This document shows positions 11,813-22,190 of a stretch of 64,000 bases of DNA, one piece after another (positions within the stretch are counted from its first letter, which is position 1; every line of letters starts with the position of its first letter). The notes below the pieces were generated by a model. That model worked only from the letters and a program-made list of their open reading frames with translations. It searched no databases and had not been told where the DNA came from. The position numbers and the translations under genes were made by a program. The stretch lies in NCBI RefSeq assembly GCF_000315915.1, contig NC_020187.1, forward strand, positions 310,001 through 374,000, given 5' to 3'. The DNA comes from Henningerozyma blattae CBS 6284. Lineage: Eukaryota > Ascomycota > Saccharomycetes > Saccharomycetales > Saccharomycetaceae.

Positions 11813-13612
11813 TTAAAATAGTACCCCAACCATATCAAAGTCTCTTTCATTTATATATGCACATAATATTGTCCTATCATTAAATTTTTTCCCAGAAATT
11901 TTATTCATTGCATTCGTTGCATCCTCAGCAGAGTTGAATTTAATATAAATATTTCCAATTCCCTCACTAATATTATCAAAATTTAGCCTATAATCGATAT
12001 CTGGTTTTTTAATTTTAATTTCTGACACATTTTCAAGAGAATATTTTAAAGTAGCTTGGATTTCTTCGACAAAAGAATCTGATTTTAAATCTAAAGGATC
12101 GACGCAATTCATTAATAATAAGACATTAGAGCTTGAAGTAGAAGTATTATCTACTACCAATTTTGGTAAGTTTTGAAAGTTGAAATCTGAAACTTTTTGG
12201 TACCTGCTTTCATCAAAAGTATTTTTATTTAGTTCAAACCATGATAGATTAGACAAATTTTCTTTTATTGATGCACTCAATACGTTCGTTACAGAATTAT
12301 TGTTATTAGTCGGGATTTCTACTAATGAACATCCTGTAAAAGTCTTATTATTATTTAAATAAATTGATTTTATTAAATTGGCCTCGATACCAAATAACTT
12401 CAAATAGCTCCTAATATCGTCTTCAGTACCTGCAGTAGTTGCTGATAAATCTTGAATAGCAATCACATTTGGCCCACATAGTTTATCTAATGGATCTAAT
12501 TGTTGAACATATCCTGCTGGTCTGTTCCAAACAGATGAACTTAAATAATTGTAGGTTGATTTAAAGTATGATTGGGTCGCTAATGTGATTGTTGCAGCTG
12601 CAGCAGTTGAAAATGTGATTACCAAATAAAAAAGGTTATCATTAGAATTATATTGTGGGAAGATATTAAATTCAGTAGAAGGTAAAGAGGAATCAGAATT
12701 GGTTTCATAGGGTGATATTAAATCCCTTATCAGATTTATCAATTCATCTTGATTATTTGAAATTAAATTTGAAATAATTAACTTATTATTAAATTTTGAA
12801 TAATATGCATTTTGGTTCGTAGAATTATCAAATAAAATCTGTATTCTTCTATTGCCAACCATACCATTCTCTTTCAAGATTTTATTCAATAGATCATGAT
12901 TTAATTTTCTTGGTTCACCTGGTTTGGGAAATAACCCACTTAGTTTTGCACGTTCTGCAGGAACTTTTTCAAAACCTGGTGGTGTAATATCCCATTTTGT
13001 TGGCTTCATTCTATTCAGAACAATCATATTTTGATTACCATTGTTACCAGTATTCTGGTGTTGTTGTTTATATTGTGAATTAGGAGCAGATCCTCTCTTG
13101 TTATAGATATTATAGCTGTTATTACCATTATTTCTATGTTGGTTATATCTTGTATTATTTAGCTGATATCTTCCTCCTCTATCATCATTTAAGTTCCGAT
13201 TATAAGAAGTTTTATTATAATGATTAACCGACGTACGTTGTCTTTTAGCTTGGGAGACATTGGTAAATTGATCTCTATCTCTTTCTCTTATGTCTCTTCT
13301 TGCATCATTTCTTGGAGTAATATGCTTATAGGAATTATCTCCTCTAGAATCCTCTTTCCGTTGATAATCTCTTCTTGAATTTATTCTACGAGGGTCTTTG
13401 CGAACATCATTACTACTATTACTTTTGCTATTTTTATTATTATTATCGTAACTTTGATTTCGATTGTTATAATAATCAAGGTTTCTATTGTTATTATATG
13501 ATGTATTTGTTGTAGTATTGCGGCTATCTGATGAAGCATTAGCAGATGAAGGACCTGCCATTGATGCTATAATTTTGGCCCTCAAATCTTCTAACGATTG
13601 GTCGTTTGCCAT
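11813..13612 (-). CDS. MUD2: U2AF65-like branch-point/commitment complex splicing factor Mud2
   Basis: 599 residues (S. cerevisiae 527). Mud2 pairs with Msl5/BBP in the commitment complex and helps U2 snRNP recognise the TACTAAC branch site. The N-terminal 200 residues are rich in N, R, S, Y and D (RS-like, low complexity). The middle carries the conserved MKPTKWDITPPGFEKVPAERAKLSGLFPKPGEPRKL segment typical of the Mud2/U2AF65 linker. The C-terminus has two RRM-like stretches, the last of UHM type (IYIKFNSAEDATNAMNKISGKKFNDRTILCAYI). MUD2 and LHS1 are neighbours in S. cerevisiae (YKL074C/YKL073W) as they are here, divergently transcribed, which supports the call. Confidence 0.92.
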   Translation of the reverse strand: MANDQSLEDLRAKIIASMAGPSSANASSDSRNTTTNTSYNNNRNLDYYNNRNQSYDNNNKNSKSNSSNDVRKDPRRINSRRDYQRKEDSRGDNSYKHITPRNDARRDIRERDRDQFTNVSQAKRQRTSVNHYNKTSYNRNLNDDRGGRYQLNNTRYNQHRNNGNNSYNIYNKRGSAPNSQYKQQHQNTGNNGNQNMIVLNRMKPTKWDITPPGFEKVPAERAKLSGLFPKPGEPRKLNHDLLNKILKENGMVGNRRIQILFDNSTNQNAYYSKFNNKLIISNLISNNQDELINLIRDLISPYETNSDSSLPSTEFNIFPQYNSNDNLFYLVITFSTAAAATITLATQSYFKSTYNYLSSSVWNRPAGYVQQLDPLDKLCGPNVIAIQDLSATTAGTEDDIRSYLKLFGIEANLIKSIYLNNNKTFTGCSLVEIPTNNNNSVTNVLSASIKENLSNLSWFELNKNTFDESRYQKVSDFNFQNLPKLVVDNTSTSSSNVLLLMNCVDPLDLKSDSFVEEIQATLKYSLENVSEIKIKKPDIDYRLNFDNISEGIGNIYIKFNSAEDATNAMNKISGKKFNDRTILCAYINERDFDMVGVLF

Positions 13613-14856
13613 TGCAATTTTATTATATTTGATATTTTCTGATACTTTTTAACGAACTTTTCAAAATGAATTAAATTTAATAAAAATTAAATAAATCATA
13701 AGTATTTTGTTATATTTCCCAAAGTAATTACTTTATCTTCAAATAATTTTTATTTTAAAATATCTGTTATCCTCTTCTTAGAGTTTATCTCAATAGTTGA
13801 TTCAAATAAAGTATTTTATTATACTCTTCAAGAATCTATCACTACTTTCGGATTCGGCTAATAAGAGAATTTTCCAATTAGAAGATACAGCATGTGATTA
13901 AGAAAAGTACACATATTTGCAACAAAAAAATAAACCAGTAATTGTTAATATTCTTGAGCCTTTCCAGATATACTGATCTATCATCTCCATATAAAAATGT
14001 TAGGTGATTATTTATCCCAGAACATATAGGCCTTTCACTCTTTTGCCTGCATACTGGTTCCTGTATTAAACATTCCTGAAGCTAGCATGCAATCTACTTT
14101 TGGGATAATTCTCTAAGGTATCTCATATTTAGAACATTGCATGATATATGCGTACATATTTAACTTTTTTCACTCAAGCTAAGAATTTATTACACTTTCC
14201 TTTACTTTAATAACATTCCGCGGTTATTTTTAAACGTAGTGCTAAATATATATAGAAACAAATTCAATATAAAGTTTTGATTGACCTCATGAAACTTATA
14301 TAGATGGTCTGTTATTGAAGTATGCAATATATATTTAGCTCGTATATGTAGTGATATACATGTTGTCGCAAAATGCCGTTATGCTTATGTAATACATTCT
14401 TCCAAGCATTACAATATAGGTAGTATTTTCTACATCTTGTAGGTTCCAATGATCTCTAGTAAAAGGTGCTATATTAATAGTGTCAGGCTATCAATCAAGT
14501 ATGTATAGTGTGATATCTGGGAAAGCTATCCAAGCGTAATGTGGTATTGACAATATAAAACTCATCATAGCATTCAATAAAAAAGGAACTACTATAATTT
14601 AGTCGCGTCGCATTTGGAAGGCGCGTTAAAATTTGAAAAGCTTTCGGTCACAAACAGCGCTCGAAAGTTTCAGTAACTAATTTTCATTGTAATAGGCTAT
14701 GCTGTTACTTATGTTGAATTAAGACCTAGGTTAAAAGTAGTTAGAAAAATATTCTTTTGTTATCCAAATTATTTTGTATTTGATTTAAAATTAGACATAC
14801 AAATACATCGGTCTAAATATAAATAAGAGAGGTCTAACCCTTATACTCCAGTAACC
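13613..14856. promoter_or_regulatory. divergent promoter region between MUD2 and LHS1
   Basis: 1.24 kb shared by two outward-facing genes. A weak TATA-like stretch (AAATATAAATAAGAG, about 14815-14829) lies about 30 bp before the LHS1 start. No perfect heat-shock or unfolded-protein-response element stands out, though LHS1 is UPR-regulated in S. cerevisiae. No ORF of note. Confidence 0.4.
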
Positions 14857-17610
14857 ATGAAAGTTCAGCTATTATTAGTTGCTATAATTGCTTTTTTTTC
14901 AAACTGCATCAATGGTGCGTTGTTAGGTATAGATTATGGTTCCAAACATCTTAAAGCAATGGTGGTGGCTCCTCAAGCTCCATTAGAACTAGTCTTGACC
15001 CCGCAAGCCCGTCGTAAGGATATTTCAGGTTTAGTGATACGCCATGCTGAACCTAACAGTAAGCATCTCGATAGAATATATGGGTCAGAAATCGGTTCTT
15101 TAAGTACCAGGTTTCCAGGTAACACGTTTTTAAACTTAAAGTATTTATTAGGTGCTTCAAATGTAATTAATGAAGATATTTATTCATTTTTAAGCCCAGG
15201 TGTCGAATTAGTAGAAACTAATAGAAATTCAGTAGCCTTTGTAATTGATGGTGTGGAATATCCACTTGAAGAATTAGTTTCAATGAATATTCAGGAAATT
15301 ATCAATAGATCTAACTTATTATTGTCTGAAAAAACTAAGACTACTAGTGGTGTAAATACTATTGATAAATTAGCTATTACTATTCCAGAATACTTTAAGC
15401 AAACCAAACGTCAAGCTTTATTAGATATAGGTGAAATGACAACAGATTCATTAGATACAGTAGTTATTAACGATGGTATGTCTATTGCATTGAACTTCGC
15501 ATTAAAGAATCAAAACGATTTTACCCCAGGTGAAATTTATTATTATATCATTTATGACATGGGTTCTTCTTCAACAAGATCCACTCTTATCTCGGTAGAA
15601 CAACCTTTAAACACTTCAGAGCCTATGAGACTTGAATTTGGTGGATATGGATATCAAGATCAATTTTTTAACGGTGATTTTATCACCTTGCAAACTGCTG
15701 AATTAATTAAAGAAAGATTTTTTTCGAAACATTCTAAAACACACACTAAAGAAGATCTTGCAAATAACCCAAAGGCCAGGGCTAAAATTATTGAAGCCGC
15801 AGAAAAGGCAAAATTAATTCTAAGTGCTAATAATGATGCGTCTATCTCAATTGAATCACTACTCCCAGATTTGGATTTCCGTTCAACTATCAAGAGATCT
15901 GAACTAGAAAACCTATTAGAGCCTTATAAGGACTCAATTATTCAACCTATTAAGGATTCTTTATTTATTGAAAACCAAATGTGGAACGAGCCAAATAGTT
16001 GCATTGAATTAGCCAATATTAATGGTATAATTATGGCTGGTGGCTCTACTCGTGTGCCATTTGTTCAAAAAATTTTAAGTCAGTTTATTGATAAAGATAA
16101 AATATTGAAAAATATTAATGCTGATGAAGCTGCTGTTAATGGTGTTACCATTAGAGGCATTAAGCTGCTCGATGCATTTAAAACAAAACCAATTGATATC
16201 GTTGATCATTCTATTTATAATTATTCTATTGTTTCAAATGATTTAAAATTAACAGTCTCGGAAGGTTATGATCATAATTCTGCTTTGATATTTAAAAGAG
16301 GAACAACTTATCCTAACAAAACAAGTTTCGTTGTTAATTTAGAAGAAAATAAACTTGAAGACAGTTATACCATAACTACAGTAGAGGATAATAATTCTAC
16401 AATCGATACGATTTTAATTACTACCAAAAACGCAAAGAAGAATTCTAATATAAAAAAATGTCCTAATGGAGTTGCTTTCAATTTTACTTTTGAATTAACA
16501 AAAGATAGATTATTCAATTTATATTCAGTCGATGCAATTTGTAATCAAAAAGATACTAATAATACTTCAACCTCGATAGCATTGCCTTTTACGATTACAA
16601 AGAGCCAAGTCAGAAGATTAACTAATAAAGAAAGAAATTTGATTAGAGAGAAGATCACTTTGTTGAACAAATTAGATGCTGAAAGATTCGAATTTCAAGA
16701 ATCCTTAAATATTTTAGAATCACGCCTTTATGATATTAGATCTTTCTTAGATGATGAGCAGATTATTTCTAAAGGTCCAGCAAAACAACTTGATGAATTA
16801 ACAAAATTATTCAGTACCTATTTGAAATGGTTAGAAGAGGAATCTATTGATACTTCAAAAGTTAAAAACAAAAAAGATGTTATTAAAATGACTAATGACC
16901 TAGATTCATTGAAGAAAAGCATTGAATTTTATATCAAAAGTTCAAATGAGCCATTAGATACTAAGCAATTTGAAAAATTATTGGAAAAATCGCAGGCTTT
17001 ATTAGATCAAATTAAAGATATTGAAGAAAATTCAGATAGCACCTTAGTTAAATATAAAAAAAGTTTTATTAACATTATGAAGTCTGACATCCATGATGAA
17101 TTTTCAAAGATTAAACTACCTCGTTATTTAACTAATGCCCTTTCAAGTTGGAACTCCACTTATACTTCCTTTATTGATGAAGTTCATAATTTAGAAAATA
17201 TTTTGAAGAAAAAAATCTTAAAGAAAATGGCTCGTGAAGAATTATTCGATATTAAGACTTCAATAGATGATTACTTAAGTGCTTTAGAACCACAGATTGC
17301 ATATTTTGATAAAGCAATTGAATATAAGCTTAAAGAAATTGAATCTTCATATCAAAGAAAATTGCGTGTCTTAAAGAGAAAAGAAGAAAGACAATTAAAA
17401 AAATTACAACAACAAAATTCAACAATTTCAAATGGAACTGTATTAAATAGTACGGTCCCATTTTCGACTGATAATACTGAAACTGTATCAGCAACTAACA
17501 CGAAGAGAAATAATAAAGCCTCGTCACCAAAGCCAAAGGCAAATAAATTGTCTTCATCTAAGTCATCTAAATCAAAAGATAATAATAGAATCATTAATGA
17601 TGAATTGTAA
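14857..17610 (+). CDS. LHS1: ER-lumen Hsp70-type chaperone and nucleotide exchange factor Lhs1 (GRP170)
   Basis: 917 residues (S. cerevisiae 881). Works with Kar2/BiP as its nucleotide exchange factor in translocation and folding. Residues 1-20 form a signal peptide (KVQLLLVAIIAFF core), followed at once by the Hsp70 phosphate-1 loop variant LLGIDYGSKHLKAMVV typical of the GRP170 class. The ATPase domain runs to about residue 440 (IIYDMGSSSTRSTLI, IIMAGGSTRVPFVQ). A beta-domain with many N-x-S/T glycosylation sites and a charged helical C-terminal domain follow. The protein ends in NDEL, an HDEL-like retrieval signal. Convergent with STV1. Confidence 0.95.
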   Translation: MKVQLLLVAIIAFFSNCINGALLGIDYGSKHLKAMVVAPQAPLELVLTPQARRKDISGLVIRHAEPNSKHLDRIYGSEIGSLSTRFPGNTFLNLKYLLGASNVINEDIYSFLSPGVELVETNRNSVAFVIDGVEYPLEELVSMNIQEIINRSNLLLSEKTKTTSGVNTIDKLAITIPEYFKQTKRQALLDIGEMTTDSLDTVVINDGMSIALNFALKNQNDFTPGEIYYYIIYDMGSSSTRSTLISVEQPLNTSEPMRLEFGGYGYQDQFFNGDFITLQTAELIKERFFSKHSKTHTKEDLANNPKARAKIIEAAEKAKLILSANNDASISIESLLPDLDFRSTIKRSELENLLEPYKDSIIQPIKDSLFIENQMWNEPNSCIELANINGIIMAGGSTRVPFVQKILSQFIDKDKILKNINADEAAVNGVTIRGIKLLDAFKTKPIDIVDHSIYNYSIVSNDLKLTVSEGYDHNSALIFKRGTTYPNKTSFVVNLEENKLEDSYTITTVEDNNSTIDTILITTKNAKKNSNIKKCPNGVAFNFTFELTKDRLFNLYSVDAICNQKDTNNTSTSIALPFTITKSQVRRLTNKERNLIREKITLLNKLDAERFEFQESLNILESRLYDIRSFLDDEQIISKGPAKQLDELTKLFSTYLKWLEEESIDTSKVKNKKDVIKMTNDLDSLKKSIEFYIKSSNEPLDTKQFEKLLEKSQALLDQIKDIEENSDSTLVKYKKSFINIMKSDIHDEFSKIKLPRYLTNALSSWNSTYTSFIDEVHNLENILKKKILKKMAREELFDIKTSIDDYLSALEPQIAYFDKAIEYKLKEIESSYQRKLRVLKRKEERQLKKLQQQNSTISNGTVLNSTVPFSTDNTETVSATNTKRNNKASSPKPKANKLSSSKSSKSKDNNRIINDEL

Positions 17611-18055
17611 ATGAAACTCTATCTTGTGTATTATAAAACAAACTAACAAATCTTTTTAACAACTTATTTAATAATTCTCATAATAGATATACATACATTT
17701 TTACCATTTTAACATATAAATGCATTAAGCGAATTTATATAATAGAAAAGTTGAATTAGTTGCTTATTAGTAAATAAATAAAATTATGCATATTATGCAA
17801 TGATAAATGAAATTGGAATAGTAGAATAACATTAACTAATTTTTAGGCAAAAAAAATAAAGATAAAAAAAGTAGGAAAAGCAAGTAAAGAGTTATATTTA
17901 TTTCACAAGTTAGTATATACGGCTATGAATGAAAATTAATTGAATGTTTCTATTTGAATATAATTTATTTTATTTTCTATCAAATGTTTCTATTTGTTTG
18001 TTAATTATCGCTATAAAGTGACTAATAGATGAAATGTTTAATTATTTTATTACTA
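17611..18055. other. convergent 3' intergenic region of LHS1 and STV1
   Basis: 445 bp of AT-rich sequence between two converging genes. It holds the two 3' UTRs and polyadenylation signals; I see no other feature. Confidence 0.4.
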
Positions 18056-20776
18056 TTATTGTTCATCATCGTCTTCTAAATGAGCAAAGGTGAATGGTTC
18101 ATATGCATAACCTTCACCTTCAAAAAATTTAGACATGGCTTCAACCCAAATTAGACGTAAAGCATGAAGCATAGCAGAAGTACCTTCCATAAGAACTAAA
18201 ATACAGACGGTTAACACAAACCACATACCAAATAAAAACACAACTTTAGCTACTGCCAATGGGGAACCTGAATTTTTTGAAGAAAATGCGTTTGAAATTG
18301 TCATGTCCCATAGAACAGTTGATAATTGTGCATGAGCTAAGGATAAAGCCCACAGACGTAAATATGAGGCGGTATGAGAAATGCAATTTAAACAAAATTC
18401 AATAGTATGGATTACCTGATGGATCATTACATCACCAAATTGGAATCCTTTTGGCTCATCTTTATTTTCATTATCATCATAACTACCAGCATTTTCATTA
18501 CTTGTTTCATTTGTGGAAAAATCAGTAATTATCATTTCATCGCCTGCTGTTGCTTGTGAGTCTAAAATTGATTCGTTAATTCTTTGATCATTGATATCTT
18601 GATAGCCTAATTGAACGGCTCTTGAGTTTTGTTTTCTTAAAGTTAAGGGTTTATATAATAAGAGCCATGGCACACAAACTAAAGCAAAAATCAATAGGAG
18701 CTTTTGTATAATACCTTGGCCAGGATATAATTGCTCATCAATTACACCAGGAGATAAAAACATATTAATTAGCATATTCAATAAACCTGGAGCTGGCTTA
18801 CCATCTTTAATCCAATCTTTCGACCATTTATAGACGATTGTTATGGATAAATAACCAAAAATAGATTGCATAAATATTAAACCTGGAATGAAGTTACCAA
18901 TGATATCAACTCTTGAGTTGTTATTTTTATAATTAATGTAGGAAAAGCAAAAAGAATAAGTCATATGAATAAAACCAATTAAGATTGATAATTTCATCTT
19001 ATAAGAGTTTGTAAACAGTAAAGAATTATCAGTACCATGCCAGGCCCAATCTAAACCAAATGGATAAACACCTATCTGAGTTGCTTCAATTGCATCACCT
19101 TCTTTAAAATGCTCAGGCCATTTCCAGCCAGAGTTGAATAAAGTCATTGACTTTGAAAAAATATCATTATATAATATACCTGTATAAATGGAGAACCCAC
19201 CCATTAATACAAGGACATATCTACCTGAGTAAGCCATATCGAATATTTCATCTCTTCTCATGTTATCAAATTTTGATTCATTGATAATGAAGTATATGGC
19301 AATTAAGAATAAAATAAACCCATGACCTGTATCACCAAACATAATGGCAAATAAAAATGGGAATGTAACGATTGTTGCTAACCCTGGATTGATTTCTCTA
19401 TAAGTGGAAACCCCATAGGCATCCACAATAGCTTGAAACCCTTTAGTAAATTTATTTGTACGATAATAAGTAGGTGGAGACTTATTTGTCTTGATAATAT
19501 TCAACACTGGTGTATATTCAGAACCAATGGATTCGGAATGATCTTTTAATGAGTTCGATACGAGAGTGACTTCTGATGAAGGTATCCAACCCTCTGCGAC
19601 TAAACCATGCGATTCTCTTCTAAATAAATTTAAGGTTGCATAAATATATTTTTCTCTTTTCACGAGAGCAGACCATAATGGCAGTTGATCATTAACAACT
19701 AATAATTCAGTATGCAAAGTTTGTTCAGTAGTTGTTACAATTTGTTGTAATTCTGAAATTCTATCATTCAATTGATTAATTGTTTGACTATTTGTATTTC
19801 GTAAGGGATACACTTTCCCATCCAGGGAATCAATGACTCTTTTTGCCTTATTTAAAAGGGTTTCACCGTGTGTAAAAATAATAAAAGAATCCTTTTCAAT
19901 TTTTTCATTAGAATTTTTGGCTGAATCATCAATCAACGGTTCTTCAATAGGGAAGTTTTGGAAATATAAATTACCGCGTAATAATCTCCAAAGTATTCTA
20001 TTGAGTATTTCTACTTTAGTTCTATTGATCGACCCAGCAATCATAAATTTGTCATGTAATCCTTGTTCAAGAAATCCATAATTATCATCACTAAATTCAT
20101 CAATATTATTTGTATCTTGATATGTAGTCAATTGTTGAGTAGGATTATCGAAGGAAAATGCATCACTTAAAGTTTCACTAATAGCATCTGCATTATTAAT
20201 ATCATCAGTACTATTCAATCTAAAGTCATCTACGTCGAGTCTATCTCTTCTTTCTCTTGATATTCTACCGACAATGCCAGGGTTGATCTCAAGAAATCTT
20301 CTGCATTGAAAAAATACGTGTCTCTGTTCAATGAAGTTGTTCAATTTTAATTGTAAATCATCCATAGAGTCATTCAATTGTCTAACTCTCAATTCAAAAC
20401 CCTGTATATCATGAATTAATTCGTTGATGTTTTCTTGATTAATTCTATCAAGGGTCTGATACAAATTTGTATTCAAATCAGGTTGGACAATCTCATTACC
20501 TTCTTCATTATAATGTAAGAAGTATTTCCAAGTGGCACCAGAATATTTCTTGGAAATATCTTTCAAATAAGTAACTAATCTTTCAATGTCTTCATATTTC
20601 CTCAATTGAGACACATAGCCTCTTTGGAATGAGTTTAATTGAGTGTTCATATCTCTGAACATAATATTCCCCAGTCTACCAAATAGTGACACCACTTCTT
20701 TTGAAGTCTCTAACGGAATATATAATTGAACATAGGTCATTGGAGCTGACCTATAAATAGATTCTTCATGTGACAT
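18056..20776 (-). CDS. STV1: V-ATPase V0 subunit a, Golgi/endosome isoform
   Basis: 906 residues (Stv1 890, Vph1 840). Subunit a forms the proton half-channels of the V-ATPase. The cytosolic N-terminal half (to about residue 440) is followed by a multi-pass membrane half containing the essential-arginine segment SHTASYLRLWALSLAHAQLS. It is Stv1 and not Vph1 because of the length, because long stretches such as RTKVEILNRILWRLLRGNLYFQNFPIEEPL match Stv1, and because the W83-K-Y Golgi-localisation signal of Stv1 occurs at exactly residues 83-85. In S. cerevisiae STV1 lies beside BUB2 (YMR054W/YMR055C); here BUB2 is three genes away with MUD2 and LHS1 between. Confidence 0.95.
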   Translation of the reverse strand: MSHEESIYRSAPMTYVQLYIPLETSKEVVSLFGRLGNIMFRDMNTQLNSFQRGYVSQLRKYEDIERLVTYLKDISKKYSGATWKYFLHYNEEGNEIVQPDLNTNLYQTLDRINQENINELIHDIQGFELRVRQLNDSMDDLQLKLNNFIEQRHVFFQCRRFLEINPGIVGRISRERRDRLDVDDFRLNSTDDINNADAISETLSDAFSFDNPTQQLTTYQDTNNIDEFSDDNYGFLEQGLHDKFMIAGSINRTKVEILNRILWRLLRGNLYFQNFPIEEPLIDDSAKNSNEKIEKDSFIIFTHGETLLNKAKRVIDSLDGKVYPLRNTNSQTINQLNDRISELQQIVTTTEQTLHTELLVVNDQLPLWSALVKREKYIYATLNLFRRESHGLVAEGWIPSSEVTLVSNSLKDHSESIGSEYTPVLNIIKTNKSPPTYYRTNKFTKGFQAIVDAYGVSTYREINPGLATIVTFPFLFAIMFGDTGHGFILFLIAIYFIINESKFDNMRRDEIFDMAYSGRYVLVLMGGFSIYTGILYNDIFSKSMTLFNSGWKWPEHFKEGDAIEATQIGVYPFGLDWAWHGTDNSLLFTNSYKMKLSILIGFIHMTYSFCFSYINYKNNNSRVDIIGNFIPGLIFMQSIFGYLSITIVYKWSKDWIKDGKPAPGLLNMLINMFLSPGVIDEQLYPGQGIIQKLLLIFALVCVPWLLLYKPLTLRKQNSRAVQLGYQDINDQRINESILDSQATAGDEMIITDFSTNETSNENAGSYDDNENKDEPKGFQFGDVMIHQVIHTIEFCLNCISHTASYLRLWALSLAHAQLSTVLWDMTISNAFSSKNSGSPLAVAKVVFLFGMWFVLTVCILVLMEGTSAMLHALRLIWVEAMSKFFEGEGYAYEPFTFAHLEDDDEQ

Positions 20777-21359
20777 TTTCAGATGAGTAAATCTATTGGC
20801 TTATATGTATGGTTATGCAGTCCTCTATATGTCGCAGTGTAGCAGAGTTATAGGTTATGGTATCAGTTAAATGGAGAACGATGAAGTAGTTATAATTATA
20901 AATATATTTATTATTTTTCTATTTTCGTCTCTACAGGGGTGGCGGACATATATGAGCCAACAGGTGAAAAATTGTAGAAAAAAAAAAAATAAACAAAAAG
21001 GTGCAGTATAATACAGTTGAATAAGAATGACGCGTGCAATATGTACACGGCTTATGTATTATAAATATGTGATGATTCCTACGTTTGATGGGAATGTTTT
21101 GAATATTTTTATTGGAACTTTCTTTTAGGCAATTTACTCAATTTTAATTAATGTGATGTATTTTCCAGTAGATTCCAATTATTAAGTTGTCAATAAATCG
21201 TATTATGTTTGTTTGTGAAATACAAATATATGAATAGTCTGCGTTAAGCCACGGGACAGAAACGGAAATAGTTCGGAACATAGTCGTACGACATGATAGC
21301 ACGTTCCATTTTTGTCCATTTTATTTTATTTTTCTTTTCAAATTTTCAGCGAATAATAA
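20777..21359. promoter_or_regulatory. intergenic tract upstream of STV1 and of tRNA-Leu
   Basis: 583 bp. It holds the STV1 promoter, a poly(A) run near 20978-20990 and an ACGCGT hexamer near 21029. Apart from the 5' flank of the tRNA gene nothing else is identifiable. Confidence 0.35.
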
Positions 21360-21470
21360 GGTTGTTTGGCCGAGCGGTCTAAGGCGCCTGATTCAAGTGA
21401 AAGCTTAGCACTTAAAAAGTGGAATCCTCAGGTATCGTAAGATGCAAGAGTTCGAATCTCTTAGCAACCA
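21360..21470 (+). tRNA. tRNA-Leu (anticodon CAA) with intron
   Basis: Starts GGTTGTTTGGCCGAGCGG (A box) and ends AGTTCGAATCTCTTAGCAACC plus discriminator A. Anticodon CAA lies at 21394-21396. A 29-nt intron (21398-21426) sits one base 3' of the anticodon, the canonical place, and joining the exons restores the 5-bp anticodon stem CCTGA/TCAGG. A long variable arm of type II tRNA is present. A T6 terminator follows at 21475-21480. The gene closely matches S. cerevisiae tL(CAA), which also has an intron. Confidence 0.97.
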
Positions 21471-21482
21471 TTTATTTTTTAC

Positions 21483-22190
21483 TGTCACGTAGTGTGAGCT
21501 ACGTTTATCATGTTGTCACAATTTTTGTGATTCCAATCTATGTATCTTGTAAATTCCTCCTCTTTTTTCTATTGCAGCAAATTGGGGTTCTAACTATATT
21601 ATACTTGGTATAAAGACTCTATTTATCTAACTGTGTATGGTAATTAAGATATTAATATTTTTCTCTAGACTTAGAAACTCAACCCGTGCGTTGCTTTCTT
21701 CGCTCTGGGCTTTCTTCATTTGTTCTTCGTGTAAGATTGTTCCTTTTTATATTCACATTCTCGAGTTCTTGTTTTATGTTTCTTTTTCGTATCACGTGAT
21801 TCGTGTCTGATCTTGATAAATATATACATAATTATTAATCCTTGAAATCACGTGATACATAGTCTTAGAATATGTGACACAAATGTATAAATCAGGATCC
21901 CGTGATAACGGAATGAACATGTAGATTAACAAGTAAGTGAATCATGAACATAAATTCTATTTAAGAATCTAAAGCTAAAAGAATAAACTAGAGGGTTAAG
22001 GTAGAACAAAGAGGTAAGAACCAGAAAACAAAAAGGACGAAATACAAAAGATGGAAGTGTATAGTGAACAAATCGGAACGTAATAATAATAATATTTAAC
22101 TTACATAGGCTCAAGTATATAGTTGTCTAGTTAAATAACCAGATGTTATTAAGCTAGCAGCAAAAAACATATACAGCTGATGGTAGAAGA
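21483..22190 (+). mobile_element. LTR-like repeat B, copy 1, interrupted by repeat A
   Basis: Begins TGTCACGTAGTGTGAGC 13 nt past the tRNA-Leu 3' end, directly after the terminator. After about 28 bp it is interrupted by repeat A (21511-21881) and resumes at ATGTATAAATCAGGATC, continuing to about 22190. The same sequence without the interruption occurs on the minus strand at 44881-45237, directly behind tRNA-Gly copy 2. The outer part has TG-start and CACGTG elements like a yeast LTR; the end near 22190 is judged from fading similarity. No reverse transcriptase or gag frame is present. Confidence 0.6.
21511..21881. mobile_element. LTR-like repeat A, copy 1, nested in repeat B
   Basis: 371 bp bounded by TGTTGTCACA and TGTGACACA, short inverted termini with TG...CA ends as in LTRs. 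A second, slightly diverged copy lies in the same orientation at about 44504-44855. It splits repeat B, so it inserted later. Retrotransposon family not recognised; the direction of the element is unknown because both ends fit. Confidence 0.65.

Noticed and set aside
13840..13900. Possible centromere (CTTTCGGA and CATGTGAT)
   Set aside because: A CDEI match is present but the CDEIII-like core is incomplete and only about 40 bp away.
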